NCBI RefSeq assembly: GCF_900537175.1
Contig: NZ_LS999834.1
Span: 437,406 to 501,405 of the forward strand
DNA: 64,000 bases
From: Lentilitoribacter sp. Alg239-R112
GTDB taxonomy: Bacteria > Pseudomonadota > Alphaproteobacteria > Rhizobiales > Rhizobiaceae
Reading direction: 5' to 3'
Part shown: positions 35,597 to 44,132 of the stretch, piece after piece
Layout of the letters: each line of letters opens with the position of its first letter
Position numbering within the stretch: position 1 is the first letter of the stretch
The notes under the pieces: generated by a model
Database searches by the model: none
What the model saw: only the letters and a program-made list of their open reading frames with translations
What the model was told of the DNA's origin: nothing
Program-made: the position numbers and the translations under genes

Positions 35597-36396
35597 TAAC
35601 GACCACCCAATTTCAGATTATTTATAGACAGCATAAGATCAGATGAAATTCCAAACCCGGCTGATTGACCAAGCAATGCTGCCGATGACGGATCGCCGTA
35701 AGAATTATTAACTTCCCAAAGCGCAGTAAAATCTTCCAGAAACTTGGTTAAACCCTCTGGCGTTTTCAGCTCATCGAAATCCAGTTTATCGAGGATAGCA
35801 TCTGCTTGACGATCAATATTGGCCGCAGCTGATTCAGGTGGAATACTCAAAGCGGTTCGAACTACTTCGCCTAGCGCATTATCACCTAGAAGAGAAAAAG
35901 CTATTGACCTATCTGAGGAACTATCTTCCAAAATTTCGGGAAGCTTTCGCTCAAAGTATAAGGCAAGTCTAACCCCTTGATTGTCATTTCCTGCATTCTC
36001 TTCAAGGGTTTGCTGTAGATATTTATCAACTGTACCCTGTTGAGCTTTTGTAAAAATAGTTGCATTGCCTTCATGGGTCTTAAAGTCAAAGGCTTCTGCA
36101 AATGCTTTATATCGTGGGTCAGTAAATTTATTTGCGAGCGCGTCTTCGTCTTCAGTTCCACCTTCCAAAACCTTACGTATCAAGCCTTTGGCATATGTCA
36201 TTTCCTCAAGACCATGAGCCTTCATCGCGTAGCTAAACAACCTATCATCAGCCAGAAAGTCTTCAATCGTGTCCACTTTTGAGATATTTTCCAGGTAATA
36301 TTTCGTTTCTCTTGAGACGACGGGTTCTTCCGAAACTCGTTTAAGAGATGCAGACATATCGCGAGTTATGAGGCGGTAATCAGTTAAGGTCGTCAT
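35596..36396 (-). CDS. DUF1217 flagellar-associated protein
   Basis: 266 residues, mostly helical, beginning TLTDYRLITRDMSASLKRVSEEPVVSRETKYYLENISKVDTIEDFLADDRLFSYAMKAHGLEEMTYAKGLIRKVLEGG. This matches the DUF1217 family, found almost only in alphaproteobacterial flagellar clusters. The C-terminus (SAGFGISSDLMLSINNLKLGGR) is also typical. The function is unknown. It leads the operon with flgF and fliI and has a perfect copy of the shared promoter element upstream. Confidence 0.88.
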   Translation of the reverse strand: MTTLTDYRLITRDMSASLKRVSEEPVVSRETKYYLENISKVDTIEDFLADDRLFSYAMKAHGLEEMTYAKGLIRKVLEGGTEDEDALANKFTDPRYKAFAEAFDFKTHEGNATIFTKAQQGTVDKYLQQTLEENAGNDNQGVRLALYFERKLPEILEDSSSDRSIAFSLLGDNALGEVVRTALSIPPESAAANIDRQADAILDKLDFDELKTPEGLTKFLEDFTALWEVNNSYGDPSSAALLGQSAGFGISSDLMLSINNLKLGGR

Positions 36397-36482
36397 GTTA
36401 TATCTCCTGGCCGCTCAGGTGGAACCCACCTAGAACGTTCCTTTAGGCTCGTATAGACAGCATTCTCCAAATTTTCAGTTCC

Positions 36483-36512
36483 AAAATAGGTAAATTGTCT
36501 TGCGCGAAACTG
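36483..36512 (-). promoter_or_regulatory. Flagellar promoter of the shared type, upstream of the DUF1217-flgF-fliI operon
   Basis: Minus-strand 14-mer CAGTTTCGCGCAAG (36499-36512), then 10 nt, then TATTTT (36483-36488), 86 nt upstream of the first ATG. It is a perfect core match, arranged back to back with the motA copy at 36544-36573. Confidence 0.72.
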
Positions 36513-36543
36513 TCCGTTGCACATTCACGATTTTCATATGATT

Positions 36544-36573
36544 CAGCTTCACACAAGGATCAAAGCGTACGCA
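36544..36573 (+). promoter_or_regulatory. Flagellar promoter of the shared type, upstream of motA
   Basis: Plus-strand 14-mer CAGCTTCACACAAG (36544-36557) with a perfect core, then 10 nt, then TACGCA (36568-36573), a poor -10 box. If transcription starts near 36580, the ORF extension upstream of 36603 cannot be translated, which supports the motA start chosen here. Confidence 0.6.
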
Positions 36574-36602
36574 TGAATGATATTTCAAAGGCGGTAAACA
36601 GT

Positions 36603-37472
36603 ATGAATATCATAATCGGCGTAGTGATAACTATCGGCTGTGTCTTAGGCGGCTACATGGCCATGGGTGGCAAATTAGGTGTATTGGTACAGCCATTCGA
36701 ACTCGTTATTATTGGCGGTGCGGGTATCGGCGGCTTAGTCATGGCTAACCCGACAAAGATAATCAAAGACTGCGGCAAGGCGCTCAAGGAAGCATTTAAG
36801 TTCGATGTTCCCACAGCACGTCACTACCTCGATACGCTGGGTTTGCTTTATCAGCTTATGAGAGATCTTCGTACGAAATCTCGGAATGAAATTGAGGCCC
36901 ATGTTGATAATCCAGAAGAGTCTGAGATATTTATCTCAGCACCCACTGTATTGGCTAACAAGGAACTAACATCCTTTATCTGCGACTATATTCGTTTAAT
37001 CATTATCGGTAATGCTAGGCCGCACGAAATCGAAGCTCTGATGGATGAAGAAATCAATACTCTTACCCACGACAAAATGCATTCTCAACATTCGCTTGTA
37101 ACTATGGGTGATGCATTTCCCGCGATTGGGATTGTCGCAGCGGTTTTGGGTATCATTAAAGCGATGGGCGCCATTAATGAACCACCCGATGTCTTGGGTG
37201 GGTTGATTGCAGCCGCGCTTGTGGGTACATTTTTAGGGATTTTCTTGTCATATTGCGTTATGCAACCGCTTACACACCAAGTCGAAATTGTACGTACCAA
37301 ACAACTGCGCCTTTATACCGTTGTTAAACAAACGCTGCTTGCCTACATGAACGGATCCGTTCCGCAAGTAGCGCTGGAGCATGGACGCAAAACCATTTCA
37401 TCCTATGAGCGTCCAACAATTGATGATGTGGAGCAGGAAATGATGAACCCTGGCGGCGGCGGCGGTGAATAA
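36603..37472 (+). CDS. motA: Stator protein MotA
   Basis: 289 residues from [44 protein letters not shown]. Four membrane segments are visible, with the cytoplasmic loop between the second and third. [27 protein letters not shown] and [18 protein letters not shown] are the conserved channel helices. ATG 36603-36605 has an AAAGGCGG Shine-Dalgarno 8 nt upstream, and two longer in-frame starts lie upstream of the predicted transcription start. MotA forms the proton channel with MotB. It is the first gene of motA-fliM-fliN-fliG-flhB-orf. Confidence 0.95.
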   Translation: MNIIIGVVITIGCVLGGYMAMGGKLGVLVQPFELVIIGGAGIGGLVMANPTKIIKDCGKALKEAFKFDVPTARHYLDTLGLLYQLMRDLRTKSRNEIEAHVDNPEESEIFISAPTVLANKELTSFICDYIRLIIIGNARPHEIEALMDEEINTLTHDKMHSQHSLVTMGDAFPAIGIVAAVLGIIKAMGAINEPPDVLGGLIAAALVGTFLGIFLSYCVMQPLTHQVEIVRTKQLRLYTVVKQTLLAYMNGSVPQVALEHGRKTISSYERPTIDDVEQEMMNPGGGGGE

Positions 37473-37477
37473 GTAAT

Positions 37478-38518
37478 ATGGCTGACGAAGACGTCGCAGA
37501 CGAGATAAAAGATGCAGTTGATGGAGAAACCTCCTCTTCTGTAGACCCTGACGCCTCTACCAATTCGGAGCCATCAACAGATGCAAATAGCACTGAACGT
37601 TCTGATAATTACGAGTTAGATCCTGAACTTTTGGCGCAAATGATTGGCGAGTTGGGTAATCCGACGATCCTTAAGGAAAAATGCCATCAGATACTTCTTC
37701 CGTTAGCTCAGGTTCTAATGGTTCTCTTTAAAGATAAAAACAATCTCACTCTAGAAGCTAGTGCGGGTAATGTTGTTCAAGGTACGAGAACAGAATTACT
37801 TCAAGCAATAGAAGGTGAATACACTTACTGTGAAGCCGAAGTAAAAACTTGGTCGAATGATATCGCTATTTATTGCAATAATGATCTTCTGATTTCTGTC
37901 GTAGAATGTTTAATGGGTGGAGATGATCCCGAAAATATTGAAATCATTTCAAGACCATTATCAAATCTGGAATTTGATCTTTCAAAAGTTGTTTTCGAAA
38001 TTGTTAATGAAGCACTAAAAGCAACAATCACACGTAACCCTACGATCGAGCACAAAGTTGAAACACCCGTCGCTACGATACCGGATATAGAAGACGAGAC
38101 ATATAAAGAATATCATGCTGTGGCATTTTCGCTTAATGTGATCTTTGGTAAACTCACAACGACAATTACAATCATCACACCCCAATCGAAAATCATAAAA
38201 ACAGATATCAATACAAATGCCGGTAGGCGACGCAAATCCGATGAGCAAAGTGAATGGACTGAGAAGATATCCAAACAGGTATATGCTTCTGATATTAAGC
38301 TCCAGGCAAATATTGGGTTAGAACGCTTGCGTTTGAATGATATTGGGCGTCTACAAGTGGGTGATGTATTGCGATTCGCAGATGAAGGAGAGCCAACAGT
38401 TGTTCTTCAGGCAAACGGAAAAGACCTCTATAACTGCTCACTGGGGAAAGCTGGAAACCGTTATATGGTTCGTGTGGAAGAGCCTTTTGGCGATGAAGAT
38501 TGGATGAGTAACTTTTAG
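37478..38518 (+). CDS. fliM: Flagellar motor switch protein FliM
   Basis: 346 residues. The CheC-like middle domain (ELLQAIEGEYTYCEAEVKTWSNDIAIYCNNDLLISVVECLMGGDDPEN and NLEFDLSKVVFEIVNEALKATI) and the C-terminal SpoA domain (VYASDIKLQANIGLERLRLNDIGRLQVGDVLRFAD) are present. The first 55 residues are acidic and Ser-rich and lack a clear canonical CheY-binding peptide (LSQxEIDALL). It starts 5 nt after the motA stop. Confidence 0.85.
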   Translation: MADEDVADEIKDAVDGETSSSVDPDASTNSEPSTDANSTERSDNYELDPELLAQMIGELGNPTILKEKCHQILLPLAQVLMVLFKDKNNLTLEASAGNVVQGTRTELLQAIEGEYTYCEAEVKTWSNDIAIYCNNDLLISVVECLMGGDDPENIEIISRPLSNLEFDLSKVVFEIVNEALKATITRNPTIEHKVETPVATIPDIEDETYKEYHAVAFSLNVIFGKLTTTITIITPQSKIIKTDINTNAGRRRKSDEQSEWTEKISKQVYASDIKLQANIGLERLRLNDIGRLQVGDVLRFADEGEPTVVLQANGKDLYNCSLGKAGNRYMVRVEEPFGDEDWMSNF

Positions 38519-38603
38519 TTATGCAAAATGAATTAGTCTGAACATCATTATATTTTGATGTTTCCGAAAGGCCCTGACAAGTTTGGGATGATAAAGATTT
38601 AAC

Positions 38604-39317
38604 ATGAGTACAGAAAATGCAGAGGAAAATGAGCTTAATATCGATAGCGCGGATTCCGCTGAGTTGGATGATGCGATAGATGGATTGCGTGATGTACTGA
38701 AGCAAGATTCGGAGGGCTTGGATTTGTCAAGCAGTGAAGCCAGTGCCGAGCCTGACCTGGGCGCGGACCTGATGGGTGATTTAGATTCCGATTTTGGTGG
38801 TGATATCGGCGGTGATTTTGCAGCTGGTGGCGACTTGGGCAGTGATTTCGGCGATATTGGTGGTGATTTAGCAGCAGGCGGTGGTCTTGATGGAGGCCTC
38901 GATGGTAGTTTGGGCAATGATCTAGGCGGCGACTTCGGTGGCGCTGGTGATATTGGAAGTGATTTTGGCGGCGATCTAAGTGGCGGTTTAAACACCGGTG
39001 ATGCCCCGTTGGGGGACTTTGGCGGCGGTACATCGGTTACCGGTGCGACCGGTTCACAAACCCGCGCAGATCTGGTTTTGGATATACCAATCGAAGTACA
39101 AGTTGTTCTAGGCACAAGCCGATTACAAGTATCTGAACTAATGGACTTAACTGAAGGTGCAACCATTGGACTTGAGCGCAAAATTGGTGAACCTGTGGAA
39201 ATAATGGTCAATGGTAAATTAATTGGCCGTGGTGAAATTACTGTTTTGGAAAATGATGATACCAAATTCGGTGTGAAAATGATCGAAGTCATAGGCTCCA
39301 AACCTAAATCGGGATAA
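38604..39317 (+). CDS. fliN: Flagellar motor switch protein FliN with long Gly/Asp-rich N-terminus
   Basis: 237 residues. The C-terminal 80 ([75 protein letters not shown]) form a standard SpoA/FliN domain. Residues 50-145 are a low-complexity region built of repeating GGD, GSDFGGD and GGDL units. FliN forms the base of the C-ring and binds FliH. The Gly/Asp expansion is unusual in length. The antisense 279-codon ORF over this gene is an artefact of its codon bias. Confidence 0.93.
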   Translation: MSTENAEENELNIDSADSAELDDAIDGLRDVLKQDSEGLDLSSSEASAEPDLGADLMGDLDSDFGGDIGGDFAAGGDLGSDFGDIGGDLAAGGGLDGGLDGSLGNDLGGDFGGAGDIGSDFGGDLSGGLNTGDAPLGDFGGGTSVTGATGSQTRADLVLDIPIEVQVVLGTSRLQVSELMDLTEGATIGLERKIGEPVEIMVNGKLIGRGEITVLENDDTKFGVKMIEVIGSKPKSG

Positions 39318-39322
39318 AAATC

Positions 39323-40351
39323 GTGGATATTTACGATGATTATGAGCATGATGCTCATGGTTCCAAAGAATTAAGTCAACCAGAAAAAGCGGCGGCTGTT
39401 CTGCTTGCAATGGGTAAACCAATTGCGGGAAAACTATTAAAATTCTTTGAGCAAACCGAATTGCAAGTCATCATCGATAAAGCACAAAACCTTCGCCCCA
39501 TCCCACCTCAAGAGCTTGAGGAACTTGTCACAGAGTTTGAAGAACTCTTTAGCGAAGGCACAGGCCTTATGGACAATGCTAAAGTTATGGAGAGCATCCT
39601 CGAAGAAGGCCTTACACCGGATGAAGTTGACGGACTCTTAGGCCGCACAACACAATTCCAAGCCATTACAACAACTATTTGGGATGAGTTGAAAGAAGCT
39701 GATCCGAATGCTGTGTATAAATTCCTTGATGCCGAACACCCTCAAACTGTTTCTTATATTTTGACCATGCTTCCATCAGGTTTTGCTGGCAAAATCTTAA
39801 TGAAAATGTCAGAAGAACGCCGAGTAGATATCATTCACCGAGCTGTTAATATGAAGGATATTAATCCGCGCTTGGCCGAAATTATCGAGCAAAAAGTTCT
39901 TGAACTTGTTGAACAGCTCAAAGCAGAAAAAAACTCTACAGGGTCTGTAAAAGTTGCAGATATCATGAACGAGCTGGATAAAAGTGTTGTTGAATCTTTG
40001 CTTGGGGCATTGGAAGATGTGAGCGAAGAAACTGCGAACAAAGTCAAACCTAAGATCTTCTTGTTTGATGACATTCTCTTAATGTCAAAGCAAGCACGCG
40101 TTACATTATTCAATGACATAAATGGAGACACAATCACCCTGGCTCTACGCGGTGCTATTCCCGAACTTCAAGAGGCTGTGCTTGGTTCAATTGGCGCAAG
40201 ACAAAGACGTATGATTGAATCTGAACTTGGAAATGGTGATCTCGGCAAACCACAGGAAGTTGCAGTTGCTAGACGCTCCATTACGCAAGAAGCAATACGT
40301 CTGGCAGGTGAGGACAAACTGGTATTACGAGAAGACAGCGCAGCTGCCTGA
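39323..40351 (+). CDS. fliG: Flagellar motor switch protein FliG
   Basis: 342 residues. The N-terminal domain (LSQPEKAAAVLLAMGKPIAGKLLKFFEQTELQVII) binds FliF. The middle domain has EHPQTVSYILTMLPSGFAGKILMKMSEERRVDIIHRAVNM. The C-terminal torque domain carries LRGAIPELQEAVLGSIGARQRRMIESEL with the charged residues that face MotA. The start is GTG (39323-39325), 5 nt after fliN; no nearby ATG is in frame before the conserved domain. Confidence 0.95.
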   Translation: MDIYDDYEHDAHGSKELSQPEKAAAVLLAMGKPIAGKLLKFFEQTELQVIIDKAQNLRPIPPQELEELVTEFEELFSEGTGLMDNAKVMESILEEGLTPDEVDGLLGRTTQFQAITTTIWDELKEADPNAVYKFLDAEHPQTVSYILTMLPSGFAGKILMKMSEERRVDIIHRAVNMKDINPRLAEIIEQKVLELVEQLKAEKNSTGSVKVADIMNELDKSVVESLLGALEDVSEETANKVKPKIFLFDDILLMSKQARVTLFNDINGDTITLALRGAIPELQEAVLGSIGARQRRMIESELGNGDLGKPQEVAVARRSITQEAIRLAGEDKLVLREDSAAA

Positions 40352-40401
40352 TGCTAGTTTACTGAATAAGGGTGATTCTTTTCCAGTAGGCGAGGCTTTT
40401 C

Positions 40402-41469
40402 ATGGCCGATAATGAAGACAAAGACTCCAAAACCGAAGACCCCACGCAGAAGAAAATTAGCGATGCCTCCGACAAAGGTAACGTTCCATTTTCCCGCGAA
40501 GTTCCTGCTTTTGCGTCCGTTCTTGGTGCTCTCTTATTCATAGTTTTCTTCCTCCCAAGTGGTGTTGTCAGTATTACCAGAGGCCTAAAGGGGATTTTTG
40601 AGAAACCCGAAGAGTGGCGCATAGTTGCACCGGAGGATGCGCTTGCCATTTTCAAACATTTGTTTTGGGAAGCGAGCGCCGTTCTCTTACCTGCTTTTGC
40701 GATACTTATGATTTTTGGTATTGCAGCTTCGATATTTCAAAATGTACCTCGACCAGTTCTTGATAGAATCCAACCAAAATTCAATCGTCTTTCTATCCCG
40801 GCTGGTTTTGGCAGAATTTACAGTAAGAAAGGCATGGTAGAGTTCGCGAAATCCATGACTAAAGTGCTGGTCGTATTGCTAATTGTCGCTTTAGTTATGC
40901 AATCTGACTATTTGGAAATTCTGCAAACCATGTATGCCGATCCCTCGGCAATTGTCCAGGTCATCACAGATCACGCACGCACTGTGTTTATTATTGTTCT
41001 TATCTGTACCGCGGTCATCGCAGTGGTTGACATTTTTTCTACTCGTCATTTTTGGTATGAAGACCTAAGGATGAGTAAGCAAGAAATTAAAGATGAGAAT
41101 AAGCAGGCTGACGGCGACCCGATGGTTAAAGCACGTCAACGGTCAATTGCAAGAGACCGAGCAAGAAAACGTATGATGTCTGAAGTCCCCCGCGCAACGC
41201 TTGTTATTGCAAATCCAACTCACTTTGCTGTTGCTCTTAGATATGACGCAGATGGCGAAGGTGCACCAATAGTTGTTGCGAAAGGTCAAGATTTAATTGC
41301 TCTTAGAATTCGAGAAATTGCTGAAGAGAGTGGAGTACCTGTTTTTGAAGACCCTCCACTGGCCCGCTCAATGTTTGCGCAAGTCTCGCTTGATAATTTG
41401 ATTCCACCGGAGTTTTATCAGGCGGTTGCTGAACTAATTCACCGAGTTTACGAAAAATCGCCTCAATAG
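40402..41469 (+). CDS. flhB: Flagellar export switch protein FlhB
   Basis: 355 residues. The N-terminus DKDSKTEDPTQKKISDASDKGNVPFSREV is typical, followed by four membrane helices. The C-terminal domain has the self-cleavage motif Asn-Pro-Thr-His (IANPTHFAVALRYD, about residue 270). FlhB switches export from hook to filament proteins in response to FliK. Confidence 0.95.
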   Translation: MADNEDKDSKTEDPTQKKISDASDKGNVPFSREVPAFASVLGALLFIVFFLPSGVVSITRGLKGIFEKPEEWRIVAPEDALAIFKHLFWEASAVLLPAFAILMIFGIAASIFQNVPRPVLDRIQPKFNRLSIPAGFGRIYSKKGMVEFAKSMTKVLVVLLIVALVMQSDYLEILQTMYADPSAIVQVITDHARTVFIIVLICTAVIAVVDIFSTRHFWYEDLRMSKQEIKDENKQADGDPMVKARQRSIARDRARKRMMSEVPRATLVIANPTHFAVALRYDADGEGAPIVVAKGQDLIALRIREIAEESGVPVFEDPPLARSMFAQVSLDNLIPPEFYQAVAELIHRVYEKSPQ

Positions 41470-41539
41470 CGGCCATGATTCTTGCCGTGTAATATGCGAA
41501 ATGTATTTGATTAACCAGTAAGGCCACAATATCGTCAAT

Positions 41540-42049
41540 TTGAGAGATGCTATTGTAAGCGCCATTGAATCTTCAAAGGATCAAGTAACCAGTATGAAGA
41601 AAAGTTCTCTTACCAATAAACATGAAAAAATTGTAGCTCATGCGATTGCACCAATTGCAAAAGAGCTAAGACTCATCGACGTGGCCGATTTAATTGCAAT
41701 GCTAAAGTACGAAAAACATGGTAGCTTATCTGATCTTGTTACATCAGCTGCGGAGCTATATTTCTTACCAGATACCGTAAAACTAGGATCAGGTGGAGAT
41801 TATCAGGTAGATTGGGATAACGACCCAAAGATTCTTCTTGATCTTGAAATTTCTTTGAAAACAACAACAGTGTACACGCGTCTATCTCTTGAGAAAAATC
41901 ACTGTAGCATTGAGATCAATCACATCCAGTTTGAACAGGCAATTGATGATCCGGAACTAAGCTCTCACCTTCTTCAAGAGCAGTTTGAGCAAGCCGCTTT
42001 TTCAATGCATCGCATTGCTATCAACCATGAGATCGGGAAAATTTTATAA
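41540..42049 (+). CDS. Conserved unknown protein at the end of the motA operon
   Basis: 169 residues from a TTG start (41540), or 151 from ATG 41594, which is the safer start. The sequence (IVAHAIAPIAKELRLIDVADLIAMLKYEKHGSLSDLVTSAAELYFLPDTVKLGSGGDYQVDWDNDPKILLDLEISLKTTTVYTRLSLEKNHCSIEINHIQF) is soluble, mixed alpha/beta, without membrane segments or a signal. I do not recognise a family. S. meliloti has an unnamed gene in the same place after flhB, so a flagellar or chemotaxis role is likely but unproven. Confidence 0.7.
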   Translation: MRDAIVSAIESSKDQVTSMKKSSLTNKHEKIVAHAIAPIAKELRLIDVADLIAMLKYEKHGSLSDLVTSAAELYFLPDTVKLGSGGDYQVDWDNDPKILLDLEISLKTTTVYTRLSLEKNHCSIEINHIQFEQAIDDPELSSHLLQEQFEQAAFSMHRIAINHEIGKIL

Positions 42050-42078
42050 TCCATACTCATCAAGCCGGTTTTTGGCAA

Positions 42079-42822
42079 TCAGCTAATCAGACCAAGCCGA
42101 ATTGCTTTGGCAATAGCCTGAATTCTATTGACGCTGTCTAGTTTAGATGTCGCCGAACTTAAATGCGCGTTTACTGTGTGCACAGATAGACCTAACTGTT
42201 CGGCGATATCATCACTCGTCATCCCATTGCCAGCAAACTGTAGACACTCCGTTTCCCTGTTATTGATAGAAATAACATCAACTTTTGAAGATAATTCAAT
42301 TTTCAAAAGTGTTTTAAGAAGAATGAAAGTCTTTTTATGGATGTCCATAAGCATTTCGCGCGAGATTGTGATTGAGGGAGCAAAAAACACCGCAATGCCT
42401 GTTTTCCGACCACCAAGATGCACCGGAAAAGCTACGCCATGCATCGATGCGTTCGGCATTGATATCAATTGTGCAGGTCGCGGAACATCTAATTGATGAG
42501 CCTCACTACTGTCTTCATGCCAATAAACTGGGCAGGGTGATTTTCTAACATGGCTTGCCAAAATTGGTCCAACAGACTTAATCAAACCCTGTTGTACTTT
42601 ATCCCGCGTATAGCTTGAATTACCAATGATAATTTTAAGCGGCATCACCGCATTCATAGCACTTGTCGTGGAAGCTATTACAAAGCCTTGAGCGCCCAAT
42701 CTTCGCTGTAATTCAACAACTTTTGGAAAAAGATCAGCAGATGACGCAGCAGATGTTAGCTCTCGATCGCCGTTCCAATTATCAGCAGAGTGCTCTCTTC
42801 TAACCTGTTCATAATTAACCAT
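42079..42822 (-). CDS. visR: LuxR-type flagellar regulator VisR
   Basis: 247 residues. The C-terminal LuxR helix-turn-helix (NRETECLQFAGNGMTSDDIAEQLGLSVHTVNAHLSSATSKLDSVNRIQAIAKAIRLGLIS) follows an N-terminal ligand-binding-like domain. It is the second gene of a two-gene operon. VisN and VisR of S. meliloti act as a heteromer at the top of the flagellar cascade and activate rem. Assignment to VisR rather than VisN follows gene order. Confidence 0.87.
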   Translation of the reverse strand: MVNYEQVRREHSADNWNGDRELTSAASSADLFPKVVELQRRLGAQGFVIASTTSAMNAVMPLKIIIGNSSYTRDKVQQGLIKSVGPILASHVRKSPCPVYWHEDSSEAHQLDVPRPAQLISMPNASMHGVAFPVHLGGRKTGIAVFFAPSITISREMLMDIHKKTFILLKTLLKIELSSKVDVISINNRETECLQFAGNGMTSDDIAEQLGLSVHTVNAHLSSATSKLDSVNRIQAIAKAIRLGLIS

Positions 42823-42843
42823 ATTTGCCCCCTCAAGCTATGT

Positions 42844-43545
42844 TTATATCAATTCGCTTCGCACTGCTTCCGCCACCGCCTCGGCACGCGACTTAGTCGC
42901 TGTTTTATTCATAATACTGGTTATGTAATTATTCACAGTGTTTCTCGAGATACCAATTATTAGTGCTATCTCATCACTGGTCTTGCCTTTCGATATCCAT
43001 GAAAGACACTCCATTTCACGTTCCGTCAGATCATTGTAATGCTGGCTTGCAGTGGAGTGGGTTTCAAACTCAACAACATGATAAGCCGCCGCAAAAACCA
43101 CGTCGCGCAGTCGGTCATAGGAGTATGAAGCATTTTCTTGAAATAAAAATGACAGAACATAATAATTATCACCGCAAGTTAACGGCATAACACACACATT
43201 TTTTGAATACCCAACTGGGACTTGTATCCCATTTTCTATGTCTAGAAACTCTGGTTCAAAAACTTGAACTCTTTCTGGAATTTGGCCAACATTGAAATAT
43301 TCATCTATGATACTTCGACCAAATTCCTTCGCCAAATCATATGGCCAATTTGAACTGACAACGTTATCTTCTGTCGTCCCATAACGTAGCAATAGATATC
43401 CGGCAGCACCTACATAGCGGCGAGCAATATCGAGTCCGTTACCTATATATTCAGAATTTGTGCTCTCTTCGAGTTCGTTCAGGAATTGACCACGTGTCAT
43501 AACTACCACTTGATGCTCATCAATTGTGGAAGTACTCCCGAACAT
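42844..43545 (-). CDS. visN: LuxR-type flagellar regulator VisN
   Basis: 233 residues. The C-terminal LuxR domain (LTEREMECLSWISKGKTSDEIALIIGISRNTVNNYITSIMNKTATKSRAEAVAEAVRSELI) is preceded by a possible autoinducer-type domain. It is upstream of visR by 21 nt. A 587-bp non-coding region lies before it, which must hold its promoter. The partner is VisR, and the target in rhizobia is rem. Confidence 0.87.
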   Translation of the reverse strand: MFGSTSTIDEHQVVVMTRGQFLNELEESTNSEYIGNGLDIARRYVGAAGYLLLRYGTTEDNVVSSNWPYDLAKEFGRSIIDEYFNVGQIPERVQVFEPEFLDIENGIQVPVGYSKNVCVMPLTCGDNYYVLSFLFQENASYSYDRLRDVVFAAAYHVVEFETHSTASQHYNDLTEREMECLSWISKGKTSDEIALIIGISRNTVNNYITSIMNKTATKSRAEAVAEAVRSELI

Positions 43546-44132
43546 TGCCCTACCTTTGCCTTAACATTCTGTCACCAGTTTAAACCTATCAACACCCACG
43601 ATAAACCACATTAAGATCAATCCAAAATTACCGATTGCAAACCATCAACATTTCTTGGCATTCATCAAATGCAGTATAAGCCAAACGAATCACCCGCATA
43701 ACTAGCTTATTCATTGTACAATGAAATTCTATGGTGATTTTCAATACTTTACAAGAATTGTTTTTTGTGAATCATCTATTTGCAGAAAAAACAAACTCTG
43801 ATTCTTATGAAAAGCTGCTTTGATTTTCTGATCAAAATTGAGTTTTGAGCGATTGTCACCATGTGAAAGTAACATCAAAGATAATAAGACTTTCTTAGAA
43901 AGTGCCATTTGTTTGGGTGCACTTACTCATATGCTCCATCAAGAGCTGGTGGAGAAGCTGGATGTTAAATTCGCATTGTTACACATTAAGTGAGAGAATT
44001 GTAATAAGCTGACATCATCATATGGAATGAACAGCGCCTCACCCCATCACGAATATCAAATGTTGATGTGCTTTTTAGTTGAAATCGCTAGTATAAAAAT
44101 ATTTGATGTTGCTATGAGCGTAGACCACGTTA
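43546..44132. other. 587-bp intergenic region upstream of visN
   Basis: AT-rich and without a convincing gene; the longest Met-initiated frame I followed (from 43722) gives only 26 residues. It must hold the visNR promoter and the 3' end of the fliF transcript. I see no clear terminator hairpin and no copy of the shared flagellar promoter element here. Confidence 0.6.

Noticed and set aside
36495..36602. N-terminal extension of MotA
   Set aside because: It lies mostly upstream of the predicted transcription start and does not match MotA, which begins MNIIIG.
38519..39358. A 279-codon ORF antisense to fliN
   Set aside because: It is Pro/Ser-rich only because it reads the complement of Gly/Asp repeat codons; the sense frame holds a clear FliN domain.
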